From Bacillota bacterium (GTDB taxonomy: Bacteria > Bacillota > UBA4882 > UBA8346): 64,000 nucleotides of DNA. The position numbers were made by a program, and so were the translations under genes. Positions 34,062-42,837 of the stretch are shown here, piece by piece. The stretch spans positions 273,601-337,600 of the forward strand of contig JAFABB010000024.1 of NCBI GenBank assembly GCA_023426245.1, in the 5' to 3' direction. How positions within the stretch are numbered: the first letter of the stretch is position 1; every line of letters starts with the position of its first letter. The notes below the pieces were generated by a model. The model made no database searches and was not told the DNA's origin. It was given only the letters and a program-made list of their open reading frames with translations.

Positions 34062-35186
34062 TTAAAACCTGATCTCGCTTGTAACGATTGCTGCATTATC
34101 GTCATCATTTTTTACGTATGCAACGTTCGTATTAATGACCCATAACAACCGCAAGCCGAGTCCTGCCGTATAACTCACGGGCTTATCTTTGTTGGTAAAA
34201 CAACCAAGCCTAACTGCAACCGTGTTCCATAAAGCAGACTGTTCAAGTCCCAAATGAATCCGGGTTTGATCATTGCTGGAATTGGTGATAGCCTCCACAT
34301 CCGCCGATATTAAAGTACTTTTAAAAGGATGGTAAGCTATACCTAAAATATAGGACCTGGGAATTTCAACGGCTAACTTCGATGTCATAGAAGACTCTTT
34401 TACTAATATCAATTCCGGATTATCAGGAGCAATAGTTTCATCTATTTTATATGTAGATAAAGTCCCCTCATCCGGATCAATTTGATAAAATATATTTCGG
34501 GCAGTAAAACCGATGTTTGTGTTGGAAGTCAGTTTATAGAGGACCCCAACATCACAAGCGGCACCAGTACCGGTATTGGAAGTAACCTTGGCGCCACCAG
34601 CGGCATTAAAATCTAGCGCTGCTTGTGCATAATCCGAACTATCTTCAAATTTGGAAGTATCCGGTATATTCGGGCTTTCAACTTCAGCATATCCTGCCCC
34701 CACGGCTTTCAAGTTAATGCCGAAAGCCAAGTCTTTTGTGAGATGAAAAGCCACTGTGACCACACCGTAATCCACTGCCGTCGAATTAATATGGGTGGTG
34801 GTGTCATCCATCTTGGTATCCAGTTCGAAATCCAGGTAATCACTGATACCGAAATGCTTGGTGGTAATTCCAAAAAATCCTGCCACTTGAACGCTCTGAT
34901 TCAGATCCTCTTTGCCCGGAAGCACGTTATCATCAATATCCTCCATGACATTTTGCAATTTATCCACATTCCCCCGTGCTCCAACGCCTATGGACAGACC
35001 AAAATATTTAATTTGTGTAATTCCAGCCGGGTTCCAATATGGAGCATAGCCGTCATCAGCCACTGCCGTGTAGGCTCCCCCCATACCAACCGCTCGGGCG
35101 CCCTGACCGATGGAAGCCCCCTGGGAAACCGAAGCAATAGAGGCACTCAATAAAACAGACAGAAAAGCGATCAATAATTTTTTCAC
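34062..35186 (-). CDS. Outer-membrane beta-barrel protein, TraF/PorV-like (paralogue 2)
   Basis: 374 residues with a signal peptide (MKKLLIAFLSVLLSASIASVSQG-A). The segment GARAVGMGGAYTAVADDGYAPYWNPAGI is the hallmark of TraF/PorV/FadL-like outer-membrane barrels. Alternating beta strands follow, and the last residue is Phe (SEIRF), the usual outer-membrane assembly signal. It follows its paralogue after 24 bases. Barrel function (porin or transport) is inferred. The ~200 bases downstream hold no convincing gene. Confidence 0.85.
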   Translation of the reverse strand: MKKLLIAFLSVLLSASIASVSQGASIGQGARAVGMGGAYTAVADDGYAPYWNPAGITQIKYFGLSIGVGARGNVDKLQNVMEDIDDNVLPGKEDLNQSVQVAGFFGITTKHFGISDYLDFELDTKMDDTTTHINSTAVDYGVVTVAFHLTKDLAFGINLKAVGAGYAEVESPNIPDTSKFEDSSDYAQAALDFNAAGGAKVTSNTGTGAACDVGVLYKLTSNTNIGFTARNIFYQIDPDEGTLSTYKIDETIAPDNPELILVKESSMTSKLAVEIPRSYILGIAYHPFKSTLISADVEAITNSSNDQTRIHLGLEQSALWNTVAVRLGCFTNKDKPVSYTAGLGLRLLWVINTNVAYVKNDDDNAAIVTSEIRF

Positions 35187-35210
35187 GCCTTTAAGCTCCT
35201 AAAATATTAT

Positions 35211-36305
35211 TTAAAAATATAAATCACCCGTTAACAAATAAGTTTGACCATCATAATTCTTTATATAGGCAGCATTAATACCCAAAACCCACAGTTGGAA
35301 TCCAAGACCTGAGGTATAACTCATCGCTTCTCCTTTATTGGTAAAACACCCGAGCCGTAATGCTAGGACATCCCATAAGGCGGTTTGTTCCAGGCCAAAG
35401 TGAAAACGCGTTTGGTCATTATTGGTATTGGTAATGCTCTCAACATCAGCAGCCAGCATAGTCGTTTCAAAAGGTCTATAGGCAAAGCCTAAAGTGTAGG
35501 TTTTGGGGATTTCGATAGAATGAGAGTAATTAGATTTTGTTGGAGTTGCTAATTTAAGATTATTTGGATCACTATAATCTAATTTATAGGTGTTGGTGGT
35601 TCCACTATCTGAATCAATTTGACTGAAAACATTTCGAGCCATAAGGCCGACAGTTAATTCCGGGGTTAATCTAAATAAAGTCCCAAGGTCATAAGCTGTT
35701 CCAGTACCGGTATTATATGAAACTGTAGCCTCATAATTATTTAAATCATCTGGAGTAGCTGTTGCGTAATCTGGAAAAGGCGGCAAATTTGCTTCGCCGT
35801 GGGCCGCATAAACTGATTTGAAATTGATACCAATGGCCAAAGTTCTCTCAATTATAAAGGCAATGGTTGCAACCCCATAGCCTTCTCCGGTCATATTGGT
35901 TCCGACCCCTACGTTTTGTGTATCGTCCATGATTGTATTGAGTTGTAAATCCCCATAACCGCTTAGGGCAAAATAGCGAGTGGTAAATCCCAGGTAACCA
36001 TTAAGGAGGTAACTTTGGTTCATATCTTCGCGAGCCGGCATCTCATTGTCAGAAAGCGCACTCTGCACATCGGAGAGCTTTTCTAAGTCACCTTGAAATC
36101 CGCCTCCGAAAGTGAAACCAACATAAGGCGTTTGCACAATTCCGGCCGGGTTCCAATAGGGCGCATAAACATCATCCGCTACGGCGGTATAAGCGCCACC
36201 CATTCCGATTGCCCTTGCACCTGCTCCGGTACTGGTCCCCCAAGCAGGCGAAATATAAAAAGGTATCAAAAATAAAGCCATCAGCAGAAACAAAATTCTT
36301 TTCAT
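35211..36305 (-). CDS. Outer-membrane beta-barrel protein, TraF/PorV-like (paralogue 1)
   Basis: 364 residues from ATG 36305 (a second ATG sits immediately before; AAGGAGG is upstream). Signal peptide FLLMALFLIPFYISPAWG, then GARAIGMGGAYTAVADDVYAPYWNPAGI as in its neighbour, with parallel motifs throughout (YTLGFAYRPFETTMLAADVESITN, FGLEQTALWDVLALRLGCFTN). The C-terminus is LTGDLYF, ending in Phe. It is first of a tandem pair created by duplication. Confidence 0.85.
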   Translation of the reverse strand: MKRILFLLMALFLIPFYISPAWGTSTGAGARAIGMGGAYTAVADDVYAPYWNPAGIVQTPYVGFTFGGGFQGDLEKLSDVQSALSDNEMPAREDMNQSYLLNGYLGFTTRYFALSGYGDLQLNTIMDDTQNVGVGTNMTGEGYGVATIAFIIERTLAIGINFKSVYAAHGEANLPPFPDYATATPDDLNNYEATVSYNTGTGTAYDLGTLFRLTPELTVGLMARNVFSQIDSDSGTTNTYKLDYSDPNNLKLATPTKSNYSHSIEIPKTYTLGFAYRPFETTMLAADVESITNTNNDQTRFHFGLEQTALWDVLALRLGCFTNKGEAMSYTSGLGFQLWVLGINAAYIKNYDGQTYLLTGDLYF

Positions 36306-36548
36306 CATTTCCTCCTTGAAACTTACTTATATACAACATCGGAAAAATTTGTTTTTTTTATAGCCAAAAACAACAAATGTTCCGAGGTGTACCGGTCCAT
36401 AAAACTATCGGTCTCCAGCATCCTTGCTCTTAAGACACGTTGTTAAAGCAAATAAAATTTTAAAAACCAATGACTATTCTAAGAATGTCAAGTAAATAAT
36501 GAATGGAAAGCTATTTTCATTTTCAGATAAGAAAAGATATTTGTCAAG

Positions 36549-36590
36549 AAAAAATAAAATCCCGGAGCGGGCCGGGATTTTTCTTTTTAC
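36549..36590 (-). terminator. Terminator of the DUF1540 gene
   Basis: AAATCCCGG (36557-36565) and CCGGGATTT (36572-36580) form a 9-bp stem; on the minus strand TATTTTTTC follows. It begins at the DUF1540 stop codon. The forward strand also has TTTTTCTTTTT, so it may work both ways. Confidence 0.85.
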
Positions 36591-36778
36591 TTCTGCTTAA
36601 AGGTCTGGCAACAAGTATCATCATTGGAATCCGCAGGAGTGGCCGCTAAACTCTTTAGATCGGAGTTTGGAGAAAACCCGCCCTTTTCATCACTTTGGAT
36701 GACAATTTGTTGGGCCTCGCATAAATTCTTATTCGTCCAATACTTACAGTTGTCAACGGTGCAATTTACATCCGGCAA
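36587..36778 (-). CDS. DUF1540 Cys-motif protein
   Basis: A 63-residue protein with the DUF1540 cysteine pattern VNCTVDNCKYWTNKNLCEAQQI and a final CC (DDTCCQTF), probably a small zinc or structural Cys protein, common in spore formers. The start is TTG 36778, eight bases after AGGAGGG. A perfect palindrome lies just before the ribosome site. Confidence 0.88.
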   Translation of the reverse strand: MPDVNCTVDNCKYWTNKNLCEAQQIVIQSDEKGGFSPNSDLKSLAATPADSNDDTCCQTFKQK

Positions 36779-36790
36779 AAAAATCCCTCC

Positions 36791-36814
36791 TCTACTTTTG
36801 TATATAAAAGTAGA
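36791..36814. promoter_or_regulatory. Palindrome before the DUF1540 ribosome site
   Basis: TCTACTTTT-GTATAT-AAAAGTAGA has perfect 9-bp arms. It ends right at the AGGAGGG sequence on the minus strand, so it is either an operator or an mRNA hairpin affecting initiation. Confidence 0.5.
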
Positions 36815-36903
36815 ATGCCGTCCTTTGAGTAGGATTATCCGCTAATGGGCAAAAAAATAATACCAAACCCGGTATATTTAGGATTCGGTATTAGTTTCAT
36901 GGG

Positions 36904-37455
36904 TCATAAATTATCTAAATTATCGTATTTCGGTTCAGTTAATATTTTTACCTTGTTTAGCGGCCAAAAAACAAAAATTGCCCTGCCGACTACATTTTTT
37001 AGCGGGATAAATCCAACATCGGGGTCGCGGCTATCTTTGCTGTAATTACGATTGTCTCCCATCACGAAAATTGTGTCATAAGGTACATCGGTCGCCGGAA
37101 AATCCTGAATATCTTTTTCATTGATATAAGGCTCATTCACTACACTGTAATTGATATATAATTTAGAGTCCTTAATTTCAATATGATCACCCGGTAAACC
37201 CATGACCCGCTTAATATATTTTCTGGTATCATGAGGCGGTTTCAATACAATGATATCGCCCCGCTTGGGAGTAGTAAACCAATAAATATATTTGTTGACA
37301 ATCAATCGTTCCCGATCCAGTAAAGTAGGGACCATTGAGGTCCCGCTTACCAAAAAAGACTGAATGACAAAGATAATGATAAAAAGGATAGTCACAACCG
37401 CAATTGCAAAGGATTCAACATTTTCGCGGTATTCCGTTTTTTTAATTTCCAGCAT
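36904..37455 (-). CDS. lepB: Signal peptidase I
   Basis: A 183-residue type I signal peptidase. One N-terminal membrane helix (17-37) is followed by the catalytic Ser40 in VSGTSMVPTL and Lys82 in YIKRVMGLPGD, then VPYDTIFVMGDNRNYSKDSRD. It cleaves Sec signal peptides outside the membrane. It is preceded by GGAGG and follows rplS by 20 bases, the last gene of the translation/secretion operon. Confidence 0.95.
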   Translation of the reverse strand: MLEIKKTEYRENVESFAIAVVTILFIIIFVIQSFLVSGTSMVPTLLDRERLIVNKYIYWFTTPKRGDIIVLKPPHDTRKYIKRVMGLPGDHIEIKDSKLYINYSVVNEPYINEKDIQDFPATDVPYDTIFVMGDNRNYSKDSRDPDVGFIPLKNVVGRAIFVFWPLNKVKILTEPKYDNLDNL

Positions 37456-37475
37456 AAAACGGCCTCCAAAAAAGT

Positions 37476-37823
37476 TTAAACTTCCCGACGTTCTTCAATT
37501 CTCGCCGACTTACCGGACCGTTCCCTCAAATAATACAATTTGGCGCGACGTACTTTACCTTTGCGGTCAATTTCGATCTTATCTAGCATCGGTGAATGAA
37601 CCGGGAAAGTCCGTTCTACCCCAATACCCTGGGAAACTTTACGTACGGTAAAAGTCTCCTTTAAACCGCCATGGCTTCTCCGGGTCACAATTCCCTCAAA
37701 AACCTGAATTCTTTCTTTACCGCCTTCAACAACCTTTACGTGAACTTTTACTGAATCACCAGGTTCAAAACCGGGGATATCTGTACGCATCTGTTCCCGT
37801 TCAATAGTATCAATAATATTCAT
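37476..37823 (-). CDS. rplS: 50S ribosomal protein L19
   Basis: 115 residues at the 30S-50S interface. L19 motifs: FEPGDSVKVHVKVVEG, FEGIVTRRSHGG, ETFTVRKVSQGIGVERTFP, and the RRAKLYYLRERSGKSARI tail. The start is ATG 37823 after GAGAGGAGG; the six-residue longer reading would use the ribosome site as codons. Confidence 0.96.
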   Translation of the reverse strand: MNIIDTIEREQMRTDIPGFEPGDSVKVHVKVVEGGKERIQVFEGIVTRRSHGGLKETFTVRKVSQGIGVERTFPVHSPMLDKIEIDRKGKVRRAKLYYLRERSGKSARIEERREV

Positions 37824-37872
37824 AAATGTACCTCCTCTCACAAAATAATCTTTCCTAGAAAATATTAAGGGG

Positions 37873-38607
37873 TTAATCGAGTTTAAGACTTAATGTTTGA
37901 CGCAATAATTGTTTTTCCTGCTCAGAAAGGCTAAGTCCGTTTAAAAGATCAGGCCGCCGCTTTGCTGTCCGTATTAAAGCTTGTTGTCTACGCCAAGCTT
38001 CTATTTTTGCATGATGTCCGCTCAGCAAAATCTCCGGTACTTGTAAACCTTCAAACTCTACTGGTCTGGTATATTGAGGATAGTCCAACAGATTTTCCGA
38101 AAATGAGTCTTTAATAGCCGACTCTTCAGAACCTAGTACGCCCGGTAATAGCCTTGCCACCGCATCACTGATGACCATGGCCGCTAATTCACCGCCAGTT
38201 AAAACGTAATCCCCAATGGATAGTTCCATATCTACAAATGAACGGATTCGCTCATCAAAACCTTCATAATGCCCGCAAATCATAATCAAATGTTCTTCTG
38301 CAGCCAGCTCCCGTACGGTTTGCTGTTTAAAAGTCTCCCCTTGCGGTGTTAACAAAATTACCTTTGGGTCCGGTTTGGTTTCTTTGGCAAATTGCAGACT
38401 CCGATAAATCGGTTCCGGTTTCAGCACCATTCCGCTGCCGCCACCGTAAGGAATATCATCAACCATCCGATGTTTATCGAGGGTAAAATCTCTAAAATTA
38501 ATAAAACGGAATTCAATAATTTTTTGTTCCTGAGCCCTTTTTAAAATACTATTTTGAAAAGGTCCAACGAACATTTCCGGAAACAAGCTAAGGATTTGGA
38601 TGATCAT
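37873..38607 (-). CDS. trmD: tRNA (guanine-N1)-methyltransferase
   Basis: A 244-residue SPOUT enzyme making m1G37 in tRNA. Motifs: ILSLFPEMF, DDIPYGGGSGMVLKPEP, CGHYEGFDERI, SIGDYVLTGGELAAM and SGHHAKIEAWRRQQAL. It overlaps rimM by 4 bases (translational coupling). Confidence 0.96.
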   Translation of the reverse strand: MIIQILSLFPEMFVGPFQNSILKRAQEQKIIEFRFINFRDFTLDKHRMVDDIPYGGGSGMVLKPEPIYRSLQFAKETKPDPKVILLTPQGETFKQQTVRELAAEEHLIMICGHYEGFDERIRSFVDMELSIGDYVLTGGELAAMVISDAVARLLPGVLGSEESAIKDSFSENLLDYPQYTRPVEFEGLQVPEILLSGHHAKIEAWRRQQALIRTAKRRPDLLNGLSLSEQEKQLLRQTLSLKLD

Positions 38608-39131
38608 TCATTTGTCTCCTCCAAAAGCCCCGGCGGCAAATCAACCACCATCGTACCTTGTTCCAGGTCTATTTTTTGAATAACGCTTTTTAAAGCCGGT
38701 ATAAGAATTTGCTTTCCGGAAGCTCTTTGAACGCAATAGACATCATTGGATCCGGTTGCATAAATCTCAATAATCGTTCCCAATTTTTCCCCAGCGCTGG
38801 TCGATACGTTTAACCCTTCAATTTCATCAAGATAATATCGTCCAGCAGGAAGAAGCGGTCTTTCCGATCGCGGAATATAGATAAGTCCCCTTCCTAAACC
38901 TTCGGCCGCCGTAAGATCATTGATACCGTCAAATTTTAGTAATACATATTCTCGAAAGAGTCGATACCCTGCAAGTTTATATTCACGCAGGCCTTCTTGG
39001 GCTTTAAAGTAAATACGGCGAATTTCTCCAAACCGTTTTAAATTATCGGTTAACGGAATAACCTTTAGTTCACCCCGTATTCCTTGCGCTTTTATGATTT
39101 CACCCACTGCAATTAAATCTTCAGAATCCAC
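38604..39131 (-). CDS. rimM: 16S rRNA maturation factor RimM
   Basis: About 175 residues: an N-terminal RimM domain (VGEIIKAQGIRGELKVIPLTD) and a C-terminal PRC-barrel (YYLDEIEGLNVSTSAGEKLG; ILIPALKSVIQKID). It helps 30S head assembly. I chose GTG 39131, five bases after GAGG, over TTG 39158, which lies inside khpA without a ribosome site; both remain possible. Confidence 0.92.
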   Translation of the reverse strand: MDSEDLIAVGEIIKAQGIRGELKVIPLTDNLKRFGEIRRIYFKAQEGLREYKLAGYRLFREYVLLKFDGINDLTAAEGLGRGLIYIPRSERPLLPAGRYYLDEIEGLNVSTSAGEKLGTIIEIYATGSNDVYCVQRASGKQILIPALKSVIQKIDLEQGTMVVDLPPGLLEETNE

Positions 39132-39138
39132 TGTAACC

Positions 39139-39372
39139 TCATTTGTTGCTAAGTTCAACTGTTATCCTTAAGTTATCACGAATGGCACATGCTTTCACCA
39201 CAGTACGCAAGGCTTTAATTATTCGCCCTTGCTTACCGATGATCTTACCGACGTCTTCGTCGTTGACGGTTATTTCCAGTAGCATGTGATTGTTTCGTTC
39301 CATCCTAGTCACTTTAACATCTTCAGGATGATCCACTAAGGCTTTGGTAACCTGTAGAACCAAATCTTTCAT
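39139..39372 (-). CDS. khpA: KH-domain RNA-binding protein
   Basis: A 77-residue single KH domain: LLEITVNDEDVGKIIGKQGRIIKALRTVV contains the GKIIGKQG RNA-binding loop. KhpA (YlqC) binds RNA with KhpB/Jag in Bacillota, affecting division and ribosome assembly. ATG 39372 fits the usual MKDLVLQV start; the frame is open to 39396. Confidence 0.93.
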   Translation of the reverse strand: MKDLVLQVTKALVDHPEDVKVTRMERNNHMLLEITVNDEDVGKIIGKQGRIIKALRTVVKACAIRDNLRITVELSNK

Positions 39373-39392
39373 CGATACCACACCTACCTCAC

Positions 39393-39653
39393 TCATTTAC
39401 CAGCAGCTTCGGCGATAACGCCAGCTTTCTTCAACAGTCTTTTAACTGTTTCAGAAGGTTTAGCGCCTTTTTTTAGCCAATCTTGGGCTTTATCTTTGTC
39501 AACTACGATTTCCACCGGATCCACAATAGGATTATAATGCCCAATAATCTCTATAAATCTGCCATCCCGCGGTGCTCTGGAATCAGCCACCACCAAACGG
39601 TAAAAAGGCCGTTTCTTAGCTCCCATTTTATTCAAGCGAATCTTTACAGACAT
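39393..39653 (-). CDS. rpsP: 30S ribosomal protein S16
   Basis: 86 residues. VKIRLNKMGAKKRPFYRLVVADSR is the S16 signature, followed by DGRFIEIIGHYNP and QDWLKKGAKPSETVKRLLKKAG. ATG 39653 follows GGGAGG. It lies between ffh and khpA as in most Bacillota. Confidence 0.96.
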   Translation of the reverse strand: MSVKIRLNKMGAKKRPFYRLVVADSRAPRDGRFIEIIGHYNPIVDPVEIVVDKDKAQDWLKKGAKPSETVKRLLKKAGVIAEAAGK

Positions 39654-39686
39654 CTGTTCACCTCCCTTCAAGAAAGTTATTTATAG

Positions 39687-41009
39687 CTAAAACGGTAGTT
39701 TTGGCATTTTGCCTTTTCCCATTTCAGCAAACTGCTTCATCATCTTGCGACTTTGTTCAAATTGCTGTAATAAACGGTTTACATCCTGGACTGTTGTACC
39801 AGAACCATTAGCAATGCGACGGCGACGATTTCCATTGATAATAGAGGGATTAGCTCTTTCCTGTTTGGTCATGGATTGAATCATCGCTTCCAGTTTGACC
39901 ATATCCTTTTCATCAACCTGAACACCCTTCAGTTGTTTGGTCATTTGGCCGGGCAGCATTCCCAATATCTGATCAAGGGGGCCCATTTTACGCATTTCCC
40001 GCATCTGCTCCAAGAAATCCTGAAGGTTATATTCGGCCTTACGAATCCGGTCAAACATATTTTTGGCCTTACCCGGATCTACAGCAGCTTCAGCCTTCTC
40101 TATCAGGGACAAAACGTCCCCCATCCCTAAAATTCTCGAAGCCATCCGCCCGGGATGAAATACTTCGAGATCCGCCATTTTCTCTCCAAGTCCCGTATAT
40201 TTAATCGGACAATCGGTAACGGCCCGGACCGAAAGAGCCGCTCCACCCCGGGTATCACTGTCGAGTTTGGTCAAAATGACTCCGGTGAGGCCCAAGGTTT
40301 CCTTAAAAGAACCGGCAACATTTACTGCATCTTGCCCGGTCATCGCATCAACAACCAACAAAATTTCATCGGGTTCCACCGCACTCTGAATCCGTTTCAA
40401 TTCATCCATCAATTCTTCATTAATGTGTAAACGGCCGGCTGTGTCAATAATCACAATGTCCTGTTGATGAGAGAGGGCATATTCCATGCCTTGTTTGGCT
40501 ATTTTAACCGGATCGGCGCCCTCTAAACTAAAGACCGGTAAATCCAGTTGGTTACCCAGAACTTGTAATTGTTTAATTGCAGCAGGACGGTAAATATCAG
40601 CGGCTACCAAGAGCGGACGGTGATTCTGTTTTTTCAATAGGCTGCCTAATTTTCCGGCAGTACTGGTTTTACCTGCGCCCTGGAGACCTACTAAAACAAT
40701 AACGGTTGGCGGCTGACTGGCAACCGTTAGAGGTGATTCCTGTCCGCCCATAAGTTCCGTTAATTCTTCATAAACGATTTTGACAACTTGTTGTCCCGGC
40801 GTGAGGCTACTTAATACTTCCTGGCCAATAGCCCGCTCTTTAATCCGGGCAATAAAATCTTTCACCACTTTAAAGCTAACATCAGCCTCAAGCAACGCCA
40901 GTCTGACTTCGCGCAAAGACTCATCAATGTTTTTTTCAGTCAACTTCCCCTGGCCGCGAAGTTTTTTTAAGGTTTCCTGAAGTTTACCGGAAAGGTTTTC
41001 AAAAACCAC
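39687..41009 (-). CDS. ffh: Signal recognition particle protein Ffh
   Basis: A 440-residue SRP GTPase. The N domain is followed by the G domain (GLQGAGKTSTAGKLG, DTAGRLHI, TKLDSDTRGGAAL) and the Met-rich M domain (LGMLPGQ, MIQSMTKQERANPSII, RRRRIANGSGT) that binds SRP RNA and signal peptides. It directs membrane proteins to the translocon. The start is GTG 41009 after GGAGGG. Confidence 0.97.
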   Translation of the reverse strand: MVFENLSGKLQETLKKLRGQGKLTEKNIDESLREVRLALLEADVSFKVVKDFIARIKERAIGQEVLSSLTPGQQVVKIVYEELTELMGGQESPLTVASQPPTVIVLVGLQGAGKTSTAGKLGSLLKKQNHRPLLVAADIYRPAAIKQLQVLGNQLDLPVFSLEGADPVKIAKQGMEYALSHQQDIVIIDTAGRLHINEELMDELKRIQSAVEPDEILLVVDAMTGQDAVNVAGSFKETLGLTGVILTKLDSDTRGGAALSVRAVTDCPIKYTGLGEKMADLEVFHPGRMASRILGMGDVLSLIEKAEAAVDPGKAKNMFDRIRKAEYNLQDFLEQMREMRKMGPLDQILGMLPGQMTKQLKGVQVDEKDMVKLEAMIQSMTKQERANPSIINGNRRRRIANGSGTTVQDVNRLLQQFEQSRKMMKQFAEMGKGKMPKLPF

Positions 41010-41104
41010 TGATCCAAACCCTCCATAATAACAATTATTTTTACTCGTACTATCTCTATTACCATATAGTCATTTTTTGTACTTTGATTGACAAACTGGA
41101 TTGG

Positions 41105-41485
41105 TTATTCAGCTTCAGACTCGGCCAAATCTATTATTTGCTGATGAATCTCAGTTAAGATTTTACGATTGAGCTCATGAGCCGGTAATGAGGAAATGAC
41201 TTTCTGCAATTTCCCGGACACCTGCTGCAGAATTGTTTGTTGATCCATAAAACGCTGCAACAATCCCAACTTGGCCTCAAGATCTTCTAAAATCTTTTCA
41301 CTACGGTGTAATAAATCATGAACGGCTTGCTTGGACACTCCTCCATCCGCTGCAATTTCCGCCAGCGACCAGTTTTCCAAATAATACAATTCCATTGTCT
41401 GGCGCTGTTTTTCCGTGAGCAAACCACCATAAAAATCATAGAGGAGCCCAATCCGAACCAGTTGTTCCAAAGGCTTCACCTTCAC
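41105..41485 (-). CDS. ylxM: YlxM-like SRP-associated HTH protein
   Basis: A 126-residue protein. LLTEKQRQTMELYYLENWSLAEIAADGGVSKQAVHDLLHRSEKIL is a sigma-70 region-4-like helix-turn-helix, the YlxM/UPF0122 family encoded next to ffh. It may modulate SRP GTPase activity. The start is GTG 41485; no ribosome site is visible and the mRNA leader is about 25 bases. First gene of the ylxM-ffh operon. Confidence 0.92.
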   Translation of the reverse strand: MKVKPLEQLVRIGLLYDFYGGLLTEKQRQTMELYYLENWSLAEIAADGGVSKQAVHDLLHRSEKILEDLEAKLGLLQRFMDQQTILQQVSGKLQKVISSLPAHELNRKILTEIHQQIIDLAESEAE

Positions 41486-41517
41486 ATGGCCGTCAAGTAC
41501 TTTTACTTAACAGTGAT

Positions 41518-41546
41518 AGTATATCCAGATATCAATGCTTTGTCAA
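41518..41546 (-). promoter_or_regulatory. Promoter of the ylxM-ffh operon
   Basis: A consensus TTGACA (41541-41546) and TATACT (41518-41523) with a 17-base spacer, the strongest-looking sigma-A promoter in the window. Confidence 0.85.
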
Positions 41547-41711
41547 GCCACAATGTATTTTTTCTAAACCATTTCAATAGGGAAGGCAATCAAAAATATT
41601 TGCATAAAACTATATTTTTGCATTTTTATGCCGATGAATAAATAGAAGGATATTATAATATATCAAAATCCCGTTAAAATTATGATTTATTTAAAAAAAG
41701 GAGCGAATCAC

Positions 41712-42674
41712 GTGAAAAAATTATTCGTGTTGATTTTAACTCTCGCTTTACTTTTCACTTTCTGTAATATGGCAATGGCCCAAATATTTACCGTGGATGA
41801 TGAATACTCATCCGCTTCTTATCCTGTTACCGTTTGGAACCACAGCAGCGATTGGCATACAGTAAACACTTGGCACAACACTGATCATTGGTATTCCGTC
41901 ACTCCGGAAACATCTTACTTTGAACTTTATTATAATGATCGCAATTTTGCAAGATTAGGTGTTGAGGGATATGCCAATGAGCAAACCTTCATTGATGTAC
42001 AAACCAAAAGCGGCACTTCGGAAGTCAATTACTTTGCCGGTAGTCTATTATTAAACAACGGTTTATTTCTCGGCGGCTCTTACAGTGGTGATTCCGATAA
42101 CCATACAATATATATTTCTCCTGGTTTCCGGCTTAACTTAGATAAAGCGAGTTTTGTCGCCCTTAGTTGTGACTATTTAACATCAGATCCAAATCTTTAT
42201 GGTTCATATAATGATGAAATTGTCGGATATGATGTTTATTACAAATATTTTGTCGATGATAATGCAAAGATCGGTGGCGAAGTTTATTTTCCAAAAGATA
42301 GTGATACATTTTGGTGGCTGGGGGTTAACGTTAAACCGGCCGATAATCTTGTCATTGGGGCCTATTATGAAACACAGGGTGATACCAACCATTACCATGG
42401 AGGCTTTACCTTTTCTCCAATACCGTTAATTATTGATGCCGAAATCGGATGCGACACCATCGATGACTACTATGCAGTCAGCGGCATGCTGGCGACTTCG
42501 GATACTTTCCGTCTGGGTGCAGATTATTTGAAATATGATTATTTGGATAACGGCGCCATTCATGCAAAGTTCAATTATGGCAATGATAAAACGAGTTTCA
42601 TTCTTAAATATCGTTTCAAAAATGATGATTATTCTTCTGTTATTACTGCATCCTTCAGGGTAAAGATTGATTAG
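41712..42674 (+). CDS. Outer-membrane beta-barrel protein (porin-like)
   Basis: About 320 residues from GTG 41712, eight bases after AAGGAG. Signal peptide VKKLFVLILTLALLFTFCNMAMA-Q. The mature part is built of alternating-residue beta strands ending in aromatic girdle residues (YKYFVDDNAKIGGEVYF, NLVIGAYYETQG) and no helices. The last strand is SVITASFRVKID without the usual terminal Phe. The family is not recognised. It converges on the manno-oligosaccharide operon, with a hairpin element between the stops; a role in sugar passage is possible but unproven. Confidence 0.7.
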   Translation: MKKLFVLILTLALLFTFCNMAMAQIFTVDDEYSSASYPVTVWNHSSDWHTVNTWHNTDHWYSVTPETSYFELYYNDRNFARLGVEGYANEQTFIDVQTKSGTSEVNYFAGSLLLNNGLFLGGSYSGDSDNHTIYISPGFRLNLDKASFVALSCDYLTSDPNLYGSYNDEIVGYDVYYKYFVDDNAKIGGEVYFPKDSDTFWWLGVNVKPADNLVIGAYYETQGDTNHYHGGFTFSPIPLIIDAEIGCDTIDDYYAVSGMLATSDTFRLGADYLKYDYLDNGAIHAKFNYGNDKTSFILKYRFKNDDYSSVITASFRVKID

Positions 42675-42689
42675 TGATTATCCTGAGAA

Positions 42690-42819
42690 GTGGCTGTCCC
42701 AAAAGGAAATTTTACGATAAAGAAATACAATATTTGAATTGGACAAATCCGGTGAAGTCGCACGCGTGCGATATATATTGTATTTCTTATTGGTTTTGAA
42801 TTACTTTTTAGACAGCCTC
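42690..42819 (+). repeat. Hairpin/MITE-like element, copy B
   Basis: A 130-bp element. The left end is GTGGCTGTCCCAAAAG and the right end, read on the other strand, is GAGGCTGTCTAAAAAG. Inner arms AAGAAATACAATAT and ATATTGTATTTCTT are complementary. It is the mirror orientation of copy A, sharing most of the outer ~40 bases at both ends. It lies 15 bases past one stop codon and 18 bases past the convergent one, so its RNA would be a terminator-like hairpin for both genes. Confidence 0.87.
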
Positions 42820-42837
42820 TTTTTATTGCATTTGGAT

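Noticed and set aside
33875..34108. 77-codon minus-strand frame between the DedA-PAP2 gene and the barrel gene
   Set aside because: It overlaps the 3' end of the barrel gene, lacks a ribosome site and has no recognisable features.
34623..35153. Forward open frame of 176 codons opposite the outer-membrane protein gene
   Set aside because: Antisense to a protein with a clear signal peptide and family motif; its Cys/His-rich translation has no domain character.
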